A stretch of DNA of 11,550 nucleotides from an uncultured Akkermansia sp. (GCA_904501955.1 CAJGCY010000075.1:1-11550), one strand, 5' to 3'; shown: positions 1-7,805, counted from the stretch's first letter. Program-made: numbers and translations. The notes: generated from the sequence alone by a model not told the origin.

Positions 1-1029
1 CCGGGTACTTCCGCCCCTTCCGCGGAGGCAACTCCCGAGGAATTGTTTAACTATGGGGTGAACATGTACAATGCCAAAAACTATGAGGAGGCGGTGAAGT
101 GGTGGCGCCTTGCAGCCGAGAATGGGCATGCCAAAGCTCAGAACAACTTGGGCGTGTGCTATGATAATGGCGATGGCGTGGCGAAGAATGCCGAGGAGGC
201 GGTGAAGTGGTATCGCCTCGCTGCTGAGCAGGGACATGCCGGGGCGCAGTTCAACTTGGGCGTGTGTTATGAGCAAGGCTCAGGCGTGGCGAAGAACGCC
301 ACGGAAGCGGTGAAGTGGTACCGCCTCTCTGCTGAGCAGGGGAATGCCGGGGCGCAGTGCAACTTGGGCGGGTGCTATGCTAATGGCTCAGGCGTGGCGA
401 AGAATGCCGAGGAGGCGGTGAAATGGTATCGCCTTGCCGCTGAGCAGGGGCATGCCATGGCTCAGAACAACTTGGGCGGGTGCTATGCTAATGGCTCAGG
501 CGTGGCGAAGAATGCAGAGGAAGCGGTGAAGTGGTGCCGCCTTGCTGCTGAGCAGGGGCATGCCATGGCTCAGAACAACTTGGGCTTGTGCTATGTGAAT
601 GGCACCGGTGTGCCGAAAAATGCCGCGGAGGCTGTGAAATGGTTTCGTCTTGCAGCCGAGCAGGGGGATGCACAGGCTCAGAACAACTTGGGCGTGTGCT
701 ATGAAACGGGCTCAGGCGTGGAGGCGAATGCCGCGGAGGCGGTGAAGTGGTACCTCAAGGCTGCTGAGCAGGGGGATGCCGGGGCTCAGAACAACTTGGG
801 CTTCTGCTATGCACAAGGCATCGGCGTGCCGAAGGATGCTGAGGAAGCGGTGAAATGGTACCGTCTCGCTGCTGAGCAGGGGCATGCTGATGCTCAGTTC
901 AATTTGGGTGTGTGCTATTATCATGGCATCGGCGTGAAGCGCAATAAGAAGAAAGCCAAAGAATGGTACCGCAAGGCTGCAGCCCAGGGGCATGAAGCTG
1001 CCAAGAAGGCTCTTCGCGAGGACTTTTGA
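1..1029 (+). CDS. Sel1-like repeat (SLR) protein, 5' end outside the window
   Basis: The protein is built of tandem 36-residue Sel1-like repeats, helical hairpins of the TPR superfamily that stack into a solenoid and act as protein-binding scaffolds. Eight full repeats and a final half repeat are visible, each of the form EEAVKWYRLAAEQGHA-AQ-NLGxCY-xGxGVxK. The spacing is exactly 36 residues (108 bases). The frame is open from base 1, and the first 14 residues (PGTSAPSAEATPEE) look like a Pro/Ala/Ser/Glu linker. The TTG at 43 is therefore probably not the start, and an N-terminal part such as a signal peptide, anchor or other domain lies upstream. Every full repeat has Cys before the conserved Tyr (LGxCY), giving a regular ladder of eight Cys. 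The last repeat is Lys-rich (NKKKAKEWYRKAA) and caps the solenoid; the gene ends in TGA. The family assignment is sure. The partner and pathway cannot be read from the sequence. Confidence 0.9.
   Translation, partial: PGTSAPSAEATPEELFNYGVNMYNAKNYEEAVKWWRLAAENGHAKAQNNLGVCYDNGDGVAKNAEEAVKWYRLAAEQGHAGAQFNLGVCYEQGSGVAKNATEAVKWYRLSAEQGNAGAQCNLGGCYANGSGVAKNAEEAVKWYRLAAEQGHAMAQNNLGGCYANGSGVAKNAEEAVKWCRLAAEQGHAMAQNNLGLCYVNGTGVPKNAAEAVKWFRLAAEQGDAQAQNNLGVCYETGSGVEANAAEAVKWYLKAAEQGDAGAQNNLGFCYAQGIGVPKDAEEAVKWYRLAAEQGHADAQFNLGVCYYHGIGVKRNKKKAKEWYRKAAAQGHEAAKKALREDF
85..1000 (+). repeat. 108-bp tandem coding repeats of the Sel1 gene
   Basis: The DNA repeats with a period of 108 bases; for example the block encoding EEAVKW begins at 85 and again at 193. 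Adjacent units are nearly identical in places: 361-407 equals 469-515 over 47 bases, and 439-477 equals 547-585 over 39 bases. Identity that includes synonymous positions suggests recent duplication or gene conversion between units. Confidence 0.9.
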
Positions 1030-1047
1030 GTAGGTTTGCCCAGCCTG

Positions 1048-1093
1048 CGCACCACCGTGGTTGGTTTACGCCTGCGGTGGTGCGTTTTGTTTT
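1048..1093 (+). terminator. Rho-independent terminator of the Sel1 gene
   Basis: A perfect 10-bp stem is formed by CGCACCACCG (1048-1057) and CGGTGGTGCG (1075-1084). The loop is 17 bases and the run TTTTGTTTT follows. It starts 18 bases after the TGA of the Sel1 gene. Confidence 0.85.
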
Positions 1094-1135
1094 GTGGAGA
1101 TTCTCGGAAGTCGTATTCACGATGGCGCGGAAGGT

Positions 1136-1229
1136 GGAGTGAGATAACAAATCTTTCGGAGCATGGGACTTTAGGCCCATTAATACACGCGAGGCGAATC
1201 CGTAAGTGGGATTAAAGTCCCTCACTCCG
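1136..1229. other. Long imperfect hairpin in a convergent intergenic region
   Basis: Bases 1157-1179 pair with 1207-1229. In order the stem is CGGAG/CTCCG, a 3x3 internal loop, GGGACTTTA/TAAAGTCCC, a 2x2 internal loop, then CCCA/TGGG. The apical loop is 27 bases. A second left arm, GGAGTGAG at 1136-1143, could pair with CTCACTCC at 1221-1228 and so compete with the outer stem. The element lies between two terminators that face each other, so it belongs to neither neighbouring coding region. It could be a small RNA, a miniature mobile element or a repeat of the genome. It carries no convincing reading frame. Confidence 0.5.
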
Positions 1230-1239
1230 ATTGAATGAA

Positions 1240-1272
1240 TGTTACAAACTCCCCATCAACTTCCGATTGATC
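1240..1272 (-). repeat. Degenerate copy (C) of the dispersed intergenic repeat
   Basis: Bases 1256-1272 read in reverse complement match the core of the repeat copies at 7968-7991 and 11117-11140 in 16 of 17 positions. The similarity to the 11117-11160 copy extends over about 31 bases with roughly 24 matches when compared on the opposite strand. Confidence 0.45.
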
Positions 1273-1283
1273 AAACACCGGTG

Positions 1284-1323
1284 ACAAAAGAGCCCCCCTC
1301 CTATATTCGGTAGGAGGGGGGCT
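1284..1323 (-). terminator. Rho-independent terminator of the macroglobulin operon
   Basis: A perfect 13-bp stem joins AGCCCCCCTCCTA (1291-1303) and TAGGAGGGGGGCT (1311-1323) around a 7-base loop. Read on the minus strand the stem is followed by CTTTTGTC. It begins four bases after the stop codon of the small secreted-protein gene, so it closes that operon. Confidence 0.85.
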
Positions 1324-1327
1324 GCTC

Positions 1328-1720
1328 TCAGAGTTCGAAGCCGTCCGTGGTCTGCACGCCCGGTTTGGGGTAAATGACCATGCCATCGGGGGTGCTGCCG
1401 GAGCTGTGCCGCATGATGCGGGTGATGTTGCCCGCGGCATCTGTGGTGAAGATGAAGGTGTGCCTGCCGATGCGGAAGTGGCGTGGGGTCTCCGTGCGGA
1501 AGCTGTGGGTGCTGTTGCCGGTGGGGGAGAGGCGAATGATGGTGAGCGTGCAGCCATCCGCCGAGAGGGAGATGATATCCCGGGCAATGTGGTTTCCCTG
1601 CTGATGCTCAATGGTAACAGAGCCGATGTGGGAAACCATGCCCGAGGGCGCCGGGGCTGCCGTGAGCATGGGAGTGCTGAGCAGCCCGGCTACCAAGAGG
1701 ATTTGAGTACAAATGTTCAT
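1328..1720 (-). CDS. Small secreted protein of unknown function, second gene of the macroglobulin operon
   Basis: This is a 130-residue protein that I do not recognise. The frame is open further upstream, but the ATG at 1720 is chosen because it begins a clear signal peptide: MNICTQILLVAGLLSTPMLTA, cleaved near the AAPAPSG stretch. The mature part of about 105 residues is rich in Thr, Ser, Gly and Ile with alternating hydrophobic residues (SVTIEHQQGNHIARDIISL, CTLTIIRLS, RHTFIFTTDAAGNITRIMRH), which suggests a small beta-rich fold. It has a single Cys in the mature region and no lipobox, so it should be soluble in the periplasm or outside the cell. Its start lies 13 bases after the stop of the macroglobulin gene. 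I see no good Shine-Dalgarno sequence, so translation may be coupled to the upstream gene. A partner or accessory role to the macroglobulin is inference from position alone. Confidence 0.7.
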   Translation of the reverse strand: MNICTQILLVAGLLSTPMLTAAPAPSGMVSHIGSVTIEHQQGNHIARDIISLSADGCTLTIIRLSPTGNSTHSFRTETPRHFRIGRHTFIFTTDAAGNITRIMRHSSGSTPDGMVIYPKPGVQTTDGFEL

Positions 1721-1733
1721 GGTGGCGGTGCAA

Positions 1734-4700
1734 TTATTTGCTGATGACCTTGGTATTCGGGGAGAGGCCGTAGGTTTGGGGCTCATACATGAGCTGGGCG
1801 GAGGCGGGGGGCGCGGTGGCGGAGCCGGCGCGACGCACGCGGGCGTAGTAGCTCATGTTCAGGAGGTCACGGCCTGCCCAGCGGGTGCAGAAGCCGCGCA
1901 CGCGGTGGGCTTGGAACTCGCGGTTGTCGAACCAGTGGCTCCAGGGTTGCCACTCCAGCCCCGCAGCCTGTGAGGGGATGGCGGGGTTGATGGCCTCCAG
2001 GTTGGAGGGCAGGTAGTCCTCCAGCACAAAGTACTCCAGGTCTTTCTCCGCCTTGGCGCAGGTGAGGGTCACGCGCACCACATCGCCCACCTTGAAATCC
2101 GTGCAGGGTACCCAAGCGCCTTGCTCATTGCGGCACTCGTAAATGCGGGTTACCTGCAAGCCCTTTTCGGTGACACCTGGGTACTCCGTCTGCTCAGGCT
2201 GGGCCTTGAACTTGGCGGAAACGTAGACGGTGCCCTGCGTGCGGGTGATGACGGTGGGCAGCTCTGCCAGGGTGGCAGGCTTGGCGGGGGTGATGGCGGT
2301 GATGCCGTTGCCGAGGCTGAGCTGTGAGCCGTCTTGCAGGGTAACGGTGGCATTCGGGTTGCCTGCGGGGGTGAGGCGCAGGTACTCATGCAGGGCAATG
2401 AGCATCCAGCCGCCATCCCAACCGGTGGCGTGGCGGTAGTCGTGCCCCACGACGCGCATCCACTTGAGGAAGGACTCATGGCAGGTGGCTTTGTTGCGGT
2501 GCATGGCAGCCAGGAAGATGATGCTGGCGTTCGAGCGCGAGCTGCGGAACCAGGGCAGGTTGCAGGCGCGGGGGTGGAAGGGCTCGCAGTAGTCCGCCGC
2601 GAGCTGCTCGCGCAGGGCATTCTGAGCCATGGCGCGGTCCAGCGCCTCGGTAATCAGCGCTTCATCCCCGAGGGTGCGGGCGCAGGCGTAGAGGATGTGC
2701 GGTGACATCGCCTTCCACACGTCGGCGTCTTTGCGCATCTCTTTGATGTAGTCGCTGAGGTAGCTGCGCAGGCGCTTCATGGTGTGCTCCGGCACGCTGT
2801 AACCGCGATCCGTGGCGAGGGTGAGCACCAAGCCGGCATAGGCGGAAGCCCAGGGGCTGCTGGTGTTGCAGGTGCAGTAGGCACCGGAGGGCCAGAAACC
2901 CATGCCGCCATCGTGGCGCTGGCACTTCACCAAGCGCTCAATGCCGGTGAGCACAATCTTGCGTGCCTCCTCCGCCGGGGTGGCGGCCATGGTGGGGCTG
3001 AAGGGTGCCATGCGGTCGTAGAGCAGCCAGGGCAGCAGTGAGGTAGCGTAGCGCTCCGTGCAGCCGTAGCCGGTGCTCAGGGTGAGCTCCATGCACTCAT
3101 TGAGGTGCAGCAGCGGGTTGGCGGAGAGCTGCAGCTCTACATCTGCGCGGGTGGAGCTTGCGAGCTCCGGCGCAGCAAGTGCTGCTACCTTGAGCGGCTC
3201 AGAGCCTTCATCCAGCACCAAGCGGTGAGCCTCGCGCAGGACGGGGGCGGGGAACTTCACCTCGAACACGCCCTCCACCGCATCACTACCGGCAGCGGCG
3301 GTGGCTACCCAGTGCAGCTTGCGCTCGCCCTCCTCCGTGGCGGTGTAGTCAAAGTACAGGGTGGAGGTGGATTTTGCCTTGAGGGTGACCTGCTGCGGGG
3401 CTTGCGCGCCCTCCAGCTGCACGTTCCAGGTGCCATCGGTGTCCGTATTGTTGGTGATGGTGAGCGGCAGGCGCAGGCGGTCCCCCACGCTCATGAAGAG
3501 GGGGGTGCCGGGGGTGAGCATGACGGGCTGGCTCACGGTGAACTTGTTCTGCGCATGGCCGAAGCACTTGCCATCCGCCCCGAGGGCAATGGCGTACACT
3601 TGGTAAGTGGTGAGGGTATCCGGCAGCTTGACCTGCACGGAGAACTTGCCCTCCGCATCCACCGGCAGGGCGGGTGCCCAAATGGCGACGGGCGCAAAGT
3701 TGGTGCGCAGGCGCGGTGCGGGGGTGGCGGCCTCTCCGCCGCTGCCCGCTGTGGTCACTGCGTCCGCATCTACACCCCAGTGGGCGCCTTCAGGTTCCGG
3801 AGCCGGAGCTGCGCATTCCTCCACGCACGGGGCGCAGGCATCGAAGGTGGCGGACTCGCAAGCCACGACATCCGCGCGATCCACGGAGTAAGCGGCGCGC
3901 TTAGCGGCTCTGGGGGCGCCGCCCATGGCCATATTGCGGGGGGCGGGGCCCATCTCCAAGCTCTCATACGGGTGTGCGTGAGAGCGCAGCAAGGTGCCCT
4001 CACCCACGATTTCGCCCTGCCACAGCCCCTGCAGCAGCTGGCTGCGGAACTTGCCCTCCGTGGGTTTCATGGGGGCGGGCAGTTGCTCATGGCGGGGGTA
4101 AATACCATGTACCCACACATTGGTGAAGAAGGTGCCGGGGTTGTCGAGCTTGTAGCCACCACCCGCGCTGAGCATGCCTTCATCCACCGCGAAGAGGGTG
4201 ACCTGCGTGGCGGGGGCGGGTTTGCCATCCGGGCCGAGCACGCTGCCGCTGAGCGTTATCTCCGTGCCGGGGGTGGGGTGCTGTGCGGGCAGGTGCAGCT
4301 CTGTGGCAAGCTTGTACTGCACGCGCTCTACCTCTGCGGAGCCGGTGGCGGTCTCCAGCGCGCTGTATTGACCATTGCGTGCCAGCGGGAGCATGACAGC
4401 CACGTTCACATTGCCGTACTCCGCATCCGTCAGCGGTATGTTCCAGGTGTTTTCACCCTTCTGCACAGTCACAGCCTTGGCAGCGCGGGCTCCTGCCACG
4501 CTGATGAGCATGACAGTGGCCTGCCCCTCGTTCTCGAAGTGAGATTTCACCTGCACCGTGCGCTCCTCCACCTTGCAGGTGAGCTCACGGCTGAGCCTGC
4601 CGGGCTCATCATCACGGGTGTCGTACCAGTACATGTGGCGCTGGGTGATGAACTCACGCCCGGCGGTGTCTTTACCGCTGATTTCCAGGTAGAAGCGGGA

Positions 4701-7700
4701 ATCACCCGCCTCCTTGCCGAGGGATTCCAGATACTTGCGGCGAATTTCTCTGATGCCCATGGGCACACCGTTGGTGGCGTTGGCGGGCACGGTCAGGTCG
4801 CCCTCCCACACGGTGGTGGGTTCCTCTTGGCTGAGCACCACGTTGTTGGGCAGGGTGGTGCGCTTCTGCTGCCGGGTAATCAAGCGCAGGTGCACCGTCT
4901 GCTCGCGGTCCAGTATGTTGCTGCCGTTCTCTGCTCCATTGCTGACATTGCTGTACAGAGACAGCATGTCCTCGTTGAAATCCGTCCTGACGCCGAAGTC
5001 CGCCGGGTGCATGGTTTGGCGGCTGCGGTTGAGTTTGATGGGCTCCTCGCGGTCATTCACCACAAAGCCGCTCACGTGCAGGCTCCATTCACCGCTCATC
5101 AGGGCATCCGTATGCAGGTAATCGAACTTGCCGGTGTAGGTATAGGTGCCATCCTCACCCAGGGTGACGCTCTCCGACCATTGGCGGGGCTGTATGTGGG
5201 GCTTCACCTGCTTGCAGCCGGGCGGGCAGTTGTTCTCATTGTAATCGTAGGAGAGGGTGAACTCCAGCTCTGCCTTGGCACCGGAGAGCGGCACGGAGTT
5301 CAAATCCTGCGCGCTGAGGGTGTAGGTGAACTCCTGCGGGCGCACGGGCTCCACCTTCAGCTCACCCTTGGCGGTGAAGGCATCTCGCCGGAACTCCTCG
5401 CAGGGTACGTACACCTCATCGCGGTATTTGTTGCCGTCCGCCTGTATGCTGATGCGGTAGGTACCCACCACATCCTCATCACCCTTCGGCAGGTCGAATG
5501 AAATGTCGAACGCGCCGTATTCGTTCACCTTGAGCTCCTTGCGGATAAACTCTTTGCGGTTCGGGCGGCTGACGATTACCTCCACCTTGCTCACCTTGGG
5601 CAGGGCGGGCTCACCCAGCGCGGACACACTGCGCAGCACGCCACGCAGGTGCACGGTATCTCCCGGGCGGTACAGGGGGCGGTCCAGCACGGTCATGATG
5701 CGGCGGTCCGTCTCCATGCGGGGGGCATCCCCGCGCCAGTGCACGGTGCGGAAGTCATCCCCGCACTGTACCATGAGCTGCGGTGTTTTGCGGCCGTTAT
5801 TGGGGATGGCGGGCATTACCGCCACGCCGTCCGTCACGGTGGAGAGCTCTTTGCCACCGCCGTTGAGCAGCAGCACCTTGCCCTCCGTCAGCTGGCTGCC
5901 GTCCGACAACTTGTGCAGCACGAGCGCCTTGTCCGTGTTGATGAGGTTCAGGTCCGTCAGCTGCACGGAGGACCACATCTCATAGTCCATCAAATCCTCC
6001 GGCAAGCCCAGCGCGCTCAGGGCGGCGCGTACGGCGGGCGCTGCCTCGGAGCGGATGGCGATGATGTAGAAACCCGCGGGGGCACTGCCGCCGCTCAGAG
6101 CATCCAAATCGAGCGCGGTGTGGGCGTAGCCCGTCAGGGCATCCCCGGTGGCGGCGACATCCAGCACCTGCTCGGCGGAGAACTCCACACCCTCCAGCTT
6201 GGAGCGCAGAGCTGCGAAGTCCGGCACGGTGGACTTGAGCTTGGCAATCTCGCGTTTCAGGTTTTTGAGGGCGGCTTTTTGCTCCTTCTCATTCTCCAGC
6301 CCGGTGGCAATGCGCTTTTCGAGCAGGGCGAGGTTGTAGGTAAGCTGAGCCAGGCGCTGTTCCGCCTCCTCGGCCTTCAGGGAGAGCTTGCCGTGGTGCT
6401 GCAGGTACTGCTCTGCGCTGAGACGAGCCACGCTGATGTGCAGCTTGCTGTTGTTGATGCTCTCCAGCAGCACCTTATGCTCGCCCTTGAGCGGCAGCAG
6501 GGTGGGGGAGTTCAGCGGGGTGTCGAAGCTCAGCACGGGCTGCATGCCGTTCACGGTGTAGCGGTGGCAGTGGTCGCAGGCGGTGCTTTGCCCCAGCATG
6601 GCTTGCGTGCCGGCTTTGATGATGATGTCCGGCGTCACCGGCAGCTCTTCCGTGCCTTCCACGGTGAAGAAGAGGGCATTCGTGTAGGGGGCATCATAGC
6701 CCACTTGGGTGTCATTGTTGCGGGTGTGGGAGCTGCACACATTCGGCTTCGGCTCCTCCAGGCGGAAGGTGATGGTCTTGCCGTTGAGCTGCAGCGTCTT
6801 GCTCTTGCCATCCTCCGCGGTGGCAGCCACGGCATCACCCACGCGGATTTCCACTGCGCGGAAAATGTCCGTCACATTCGCCTCCAACACCGGGGCGGAG
6901 AAGCGGATGCCGCCGCACAGCGTGGCCTTGCCGTCCCGCTCCTCGGTAAAGAAGCCTGCGTAGGTGCTCATCTCCTTCTCGAGGGTGAGGCGGTCCAGCC
7001 TGCCGCTGACAAAGCCGGAGCCTTCCTCCGCCACGGCATGCACATCCCACGTCTTGGTGGGGTCCAGCGCCTCCGTGGGGGTTACGAGCACATAGCCGGG
7101 CACGGGCAGCTCCTCATGGAAGCCCTGCAAGCCCTCCGCGCCGGGTTTCAGCCCCAGCTTTTCCGGGGTGCGCAGCAGCTCTGCCACTTTGTGCGGGGGG
7201 AGGTGTTTGATGAGCACTTGGCTTGCTTGGGCGGGCACGGTTTTGCCGTAGCTCAGGGAGTTGCTCTTCAGCACCTCGCGGAACTCATAGCGCACGGCGG
7301 AGGTGGTGGAGAAGTTTTGCTGCTCGCGGGTCAGTGCCGTGTGTGAGTACACGCACAGTGCCCCGCCCGCCATGCCGGGGTTGAGCGGCGCCACATTCAG
7401 CGGCTGCGCCTTGGGGGAGAACTCGAAGGCGGGCTCGGGCATTTGCTTGCCACCCAGGTACTTATCCACCCCCGGGCGGAAGGCCAAGCGGTACTTGGTG
7501 GCAGTTGCCGTACCCGGCACAAAGGTGATGAGCAGCTTGTCCTGGTCCGTCCAGCGGGCTTTGGGTTGGTACTGCGGGTCGCCGGTGATGTCGAAGAGAT
7601 CCAGCCCGCGCTGCTCGGGCGTGGCTTGCTCATTGTAGCCGTTCTCCACAATGCCGGTGGACACCACGGGTTCATCAAACTTAATCAGCACGGAGTCCGA

Positions 7701-7799
7701 CCCGCGGTGGCGCACACTATCTGCCATGGCGGTACCCATGCTCATTGCCAGCAGCACCATTGCTGCCGCCATTCCTGTTTTTCCGGTTCTGTTCATCAT
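1734..7799 (-). CDS. Alpha-2-macroglobulin-like secreted protein lacking the thioester Gln
   Basis: Bacterial alpha-2-macroglobulins are large envelope proteins that trap proteases: cleavage of a bait region exposes a Cys-Gln thioester that binds the protease. This protein has about 2021 residues. In order: signal peptide (1-26, MAAAMVLLAMSMGTAMA, no lipobox), Ig-like N-terminal domains, CDHCH at about 408-412, a Lys/Glu-rich coiled coil at about 476-523, MG2 at about 700-790 (DRPLYRPGDTVHLRG), and further MG domains including the A2M_N_2 region, ending near VDEGML at about 1207. A disordered Cys-rich stretch follows at about 1279-1369, then the A2M core domain (NFAPVAIWAPALP). The helical thioester-type domain has GYGCTER at about 1578-1583, and the C-terminal MG domain ends EDYLPSNLEAINP...APPASAQLMYEPQTYG. 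Thioester-forming members have GCxEQ; here Gln is Arg (CGC at 3051-3053). E. coli YfhM is about 1650 residues, so this one is long. Three ATG codons lie in a row (7802, 7799, 7796); GGAGGA at 7806-7811 fits 7799 or 7796 best. No pbpC is adjacent. Confidence 0.88.
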   Translation of the reverse strand: MMNRTGKTGMAAAMVLLAMSMGTAMADSVRHRGSDSVLIKFDEPVVSTGIVENGYNEQATPEQRGLDLFDITGDPQYQPKARWTDQDKLLITFVPGTATATKYRLAFRPGVDKYLGGKQMPEPAFEFSPKAQPLNVAPLNPGMAGGALCVYSHTALTREQQNFSTTSAVRYEFREVLKSNSLSYGKTVPAQASQVLIKHLPPHKVAELLRTPEKLGLKPGAEGLQGFHEELPVPGYVLVTPTEALDPTKTWDVHAVAEEGSGFVSGRLDRLTLEKEMSTYAGFFTEERDGKATLCGGIRFSAPVLEANVTDIFRAVEIRVGDAVAATAEDGKSKTLQLNGKTITFRLEEPKPNVCSSHTRNNDTQVGYDAPYTNALFFTVEGTEELPVTPDIIIKAGTQAMLGQSTACDHCHRYTVNGMQPVLSFDTPLNSPTLLPLKGEHKVLLESINNSKLHISVARLSAEQYLQHHGKLSLKAEEAEQRLAQLTYNLALLEKRIATGLENEKEQKAALKNLKREIAKLKSTVPDFAALRSKLEGVEFSAEQVLDVAATGDALTGYAHTALDLDALSGGSAPAGFYIIAIRSEAAPAVRAALSALGLPEDLMDYEMWSSVQLTDLNLINTDKALVLHKLSDGSQLTEGKVLLLNGGGKELSTVTDGVAVMPAIPNNGRKTPQLMVQCGDDFRTVHWRGDAPRMETDRRIMTVLDRPLYRPGDTVHLRGVLRSVSALGEPALPKVSKVEVIVSRPNRKEFIRKELKVNEYGAFDISFDLPKGDEDVVGTYRISIQADGNKYRDEVYVPCEEFRRDAFTAKGELKVEPVRPQEFTYTLSAQDLNSVPLSGAKAELEFTLSYDYNENNCPPGCKQVKPHIQPRQWSESVTLGEDGTYTYTGKFDYLHTDALMSGEWSLHVSGFVVNDREEPIKLNRSRQTMHPADFGVRTDFNEDMLSLYSNVSNGAENGSNILDREQTVHLRLITRQQKRTTLPNNVVLSQEEPTTVWEGDLTVPANATNGVPMGIREIRRKYLESLGKEAGDSRFYLEISGKDTAGREFITQRHMYWYDTRDDEPGRLSRELTCKVEERTVQVKSHFENEGQATVMLISVAGARAAKAVTVQKGENTWNIPLTDAEYGNVNVAVMLPLARNGQYSALETATGSAEVERVQYKLATELHLPAQHPTPGTEITLSGSVLGPDGKPAPATQVTLFAVDEGMLSAGGGYKLDNPGTFFTNVWVHGIYPRHEQLPAPMKPTEGKFRSQLLQGLWQGEIVGEGTLLRSHAHPYESLEMGPAPRNMAMGGAPRAAKRAAYSVDRADVVACESATFDACAPCVEECAAPAPEPEGAHWGVDADAVTTAGSGGEAATPAPRLRTNFAPVAIWAPALPVDAEGKFSVQVKLPDTLTTYQVYAIALGADGKCFGHAQNKFTVSQPVMLTPGTPLFMSVGDRLRLPLTITNNTDTDGTWNVQLEGAQAPQQVTLKAKSTSTLYFDYTATEEGERKLHWVATAAAGSDAVEGVFEVKFPAPVLREAHRLVLDEGSEPLKVAALAAPELASSTRADVELQLSANPLLHLNECMELTLSTGYGCTERYATSLLPWLLYDRMAPFSPTMAATPAEEARKIVLTGIERLVKCQRHDGGMGFWPSGAYCTCNTSSPWASAYAGLVLTLATDRGYSVPEHTMKRLRSYLSDYIKEMRKDADVWKAMSPHILYACARTLGDEALITEALDRAMAQNALREQLAADYCEPFHPRACNLPWFRSSRSNASIIFLAAMHRNKATCHESFLKWMRVVGHDYRHATGWDGGWMLIALHEYLRLTPAGNPNATVTLQDGSQLSLGNGITAITPAKPATLAELPTVITRTQGTVYVSAKFKAQPEQTEYPGVTEKGLQVTRIYECRNEQGAWVPCTDFKVGDVVRVTLTCAKAEKDLEYFVLEDYLPSNLEAINPAIPSQAAGLEWQPWSHWFDNREFQAHRVRGFCTRWAGRDLLNMSYYARVRRAGSATAPPASAQLMYEPQTYGLSPNTKVISK

Positions 7800-7805
7800 C
7801 ATGAA

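Noticed and set aside
43..45. TTG at 43 as the start of the Sel1 gene
   Set aside because: The frame is open through base 1 with a plausible linker sequence, there is no Shine-Dalgarno site, and the first repeat begins only about ten residues later. The true start is more likely outside the window.
85..1000. The 108-base periodicity as a CRISPR or other non-coding tandem array
   Set aside because: The period is an exact multiple of three, it keeps the reading frame, and it translates into the Sel1 consensus.
899..1225. A minus-strand frame covering the end of the Sel1 gene and the intergenic hairpin
   Set aside because: It crosses the terminator and the coding end of the Sel1 gene and has no signals of its own. 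The hairpin, not a protein, is the visible structure there.
3105..5501. A 798-codon open frame on the plus strand, antisense to the macroglobulin gene
   Set aside because: It lies wholly within the macroglobulin gene. Its product is rich in Gly, Ala, His, Leu and Arg without domain pattern, and it has no ribosome-binding site. Long antisense frames are expected opposite GC-rich genes. The macroglobulin frame has a signal peptide and family motifs throughout.
5649..7346. A 565-codon open frame on the plus strand, antisense to the macroglobulin gene
   Set aside because: Same reasoning: biased composition, no recognisable domain, and full overlap with a well-supported gene.
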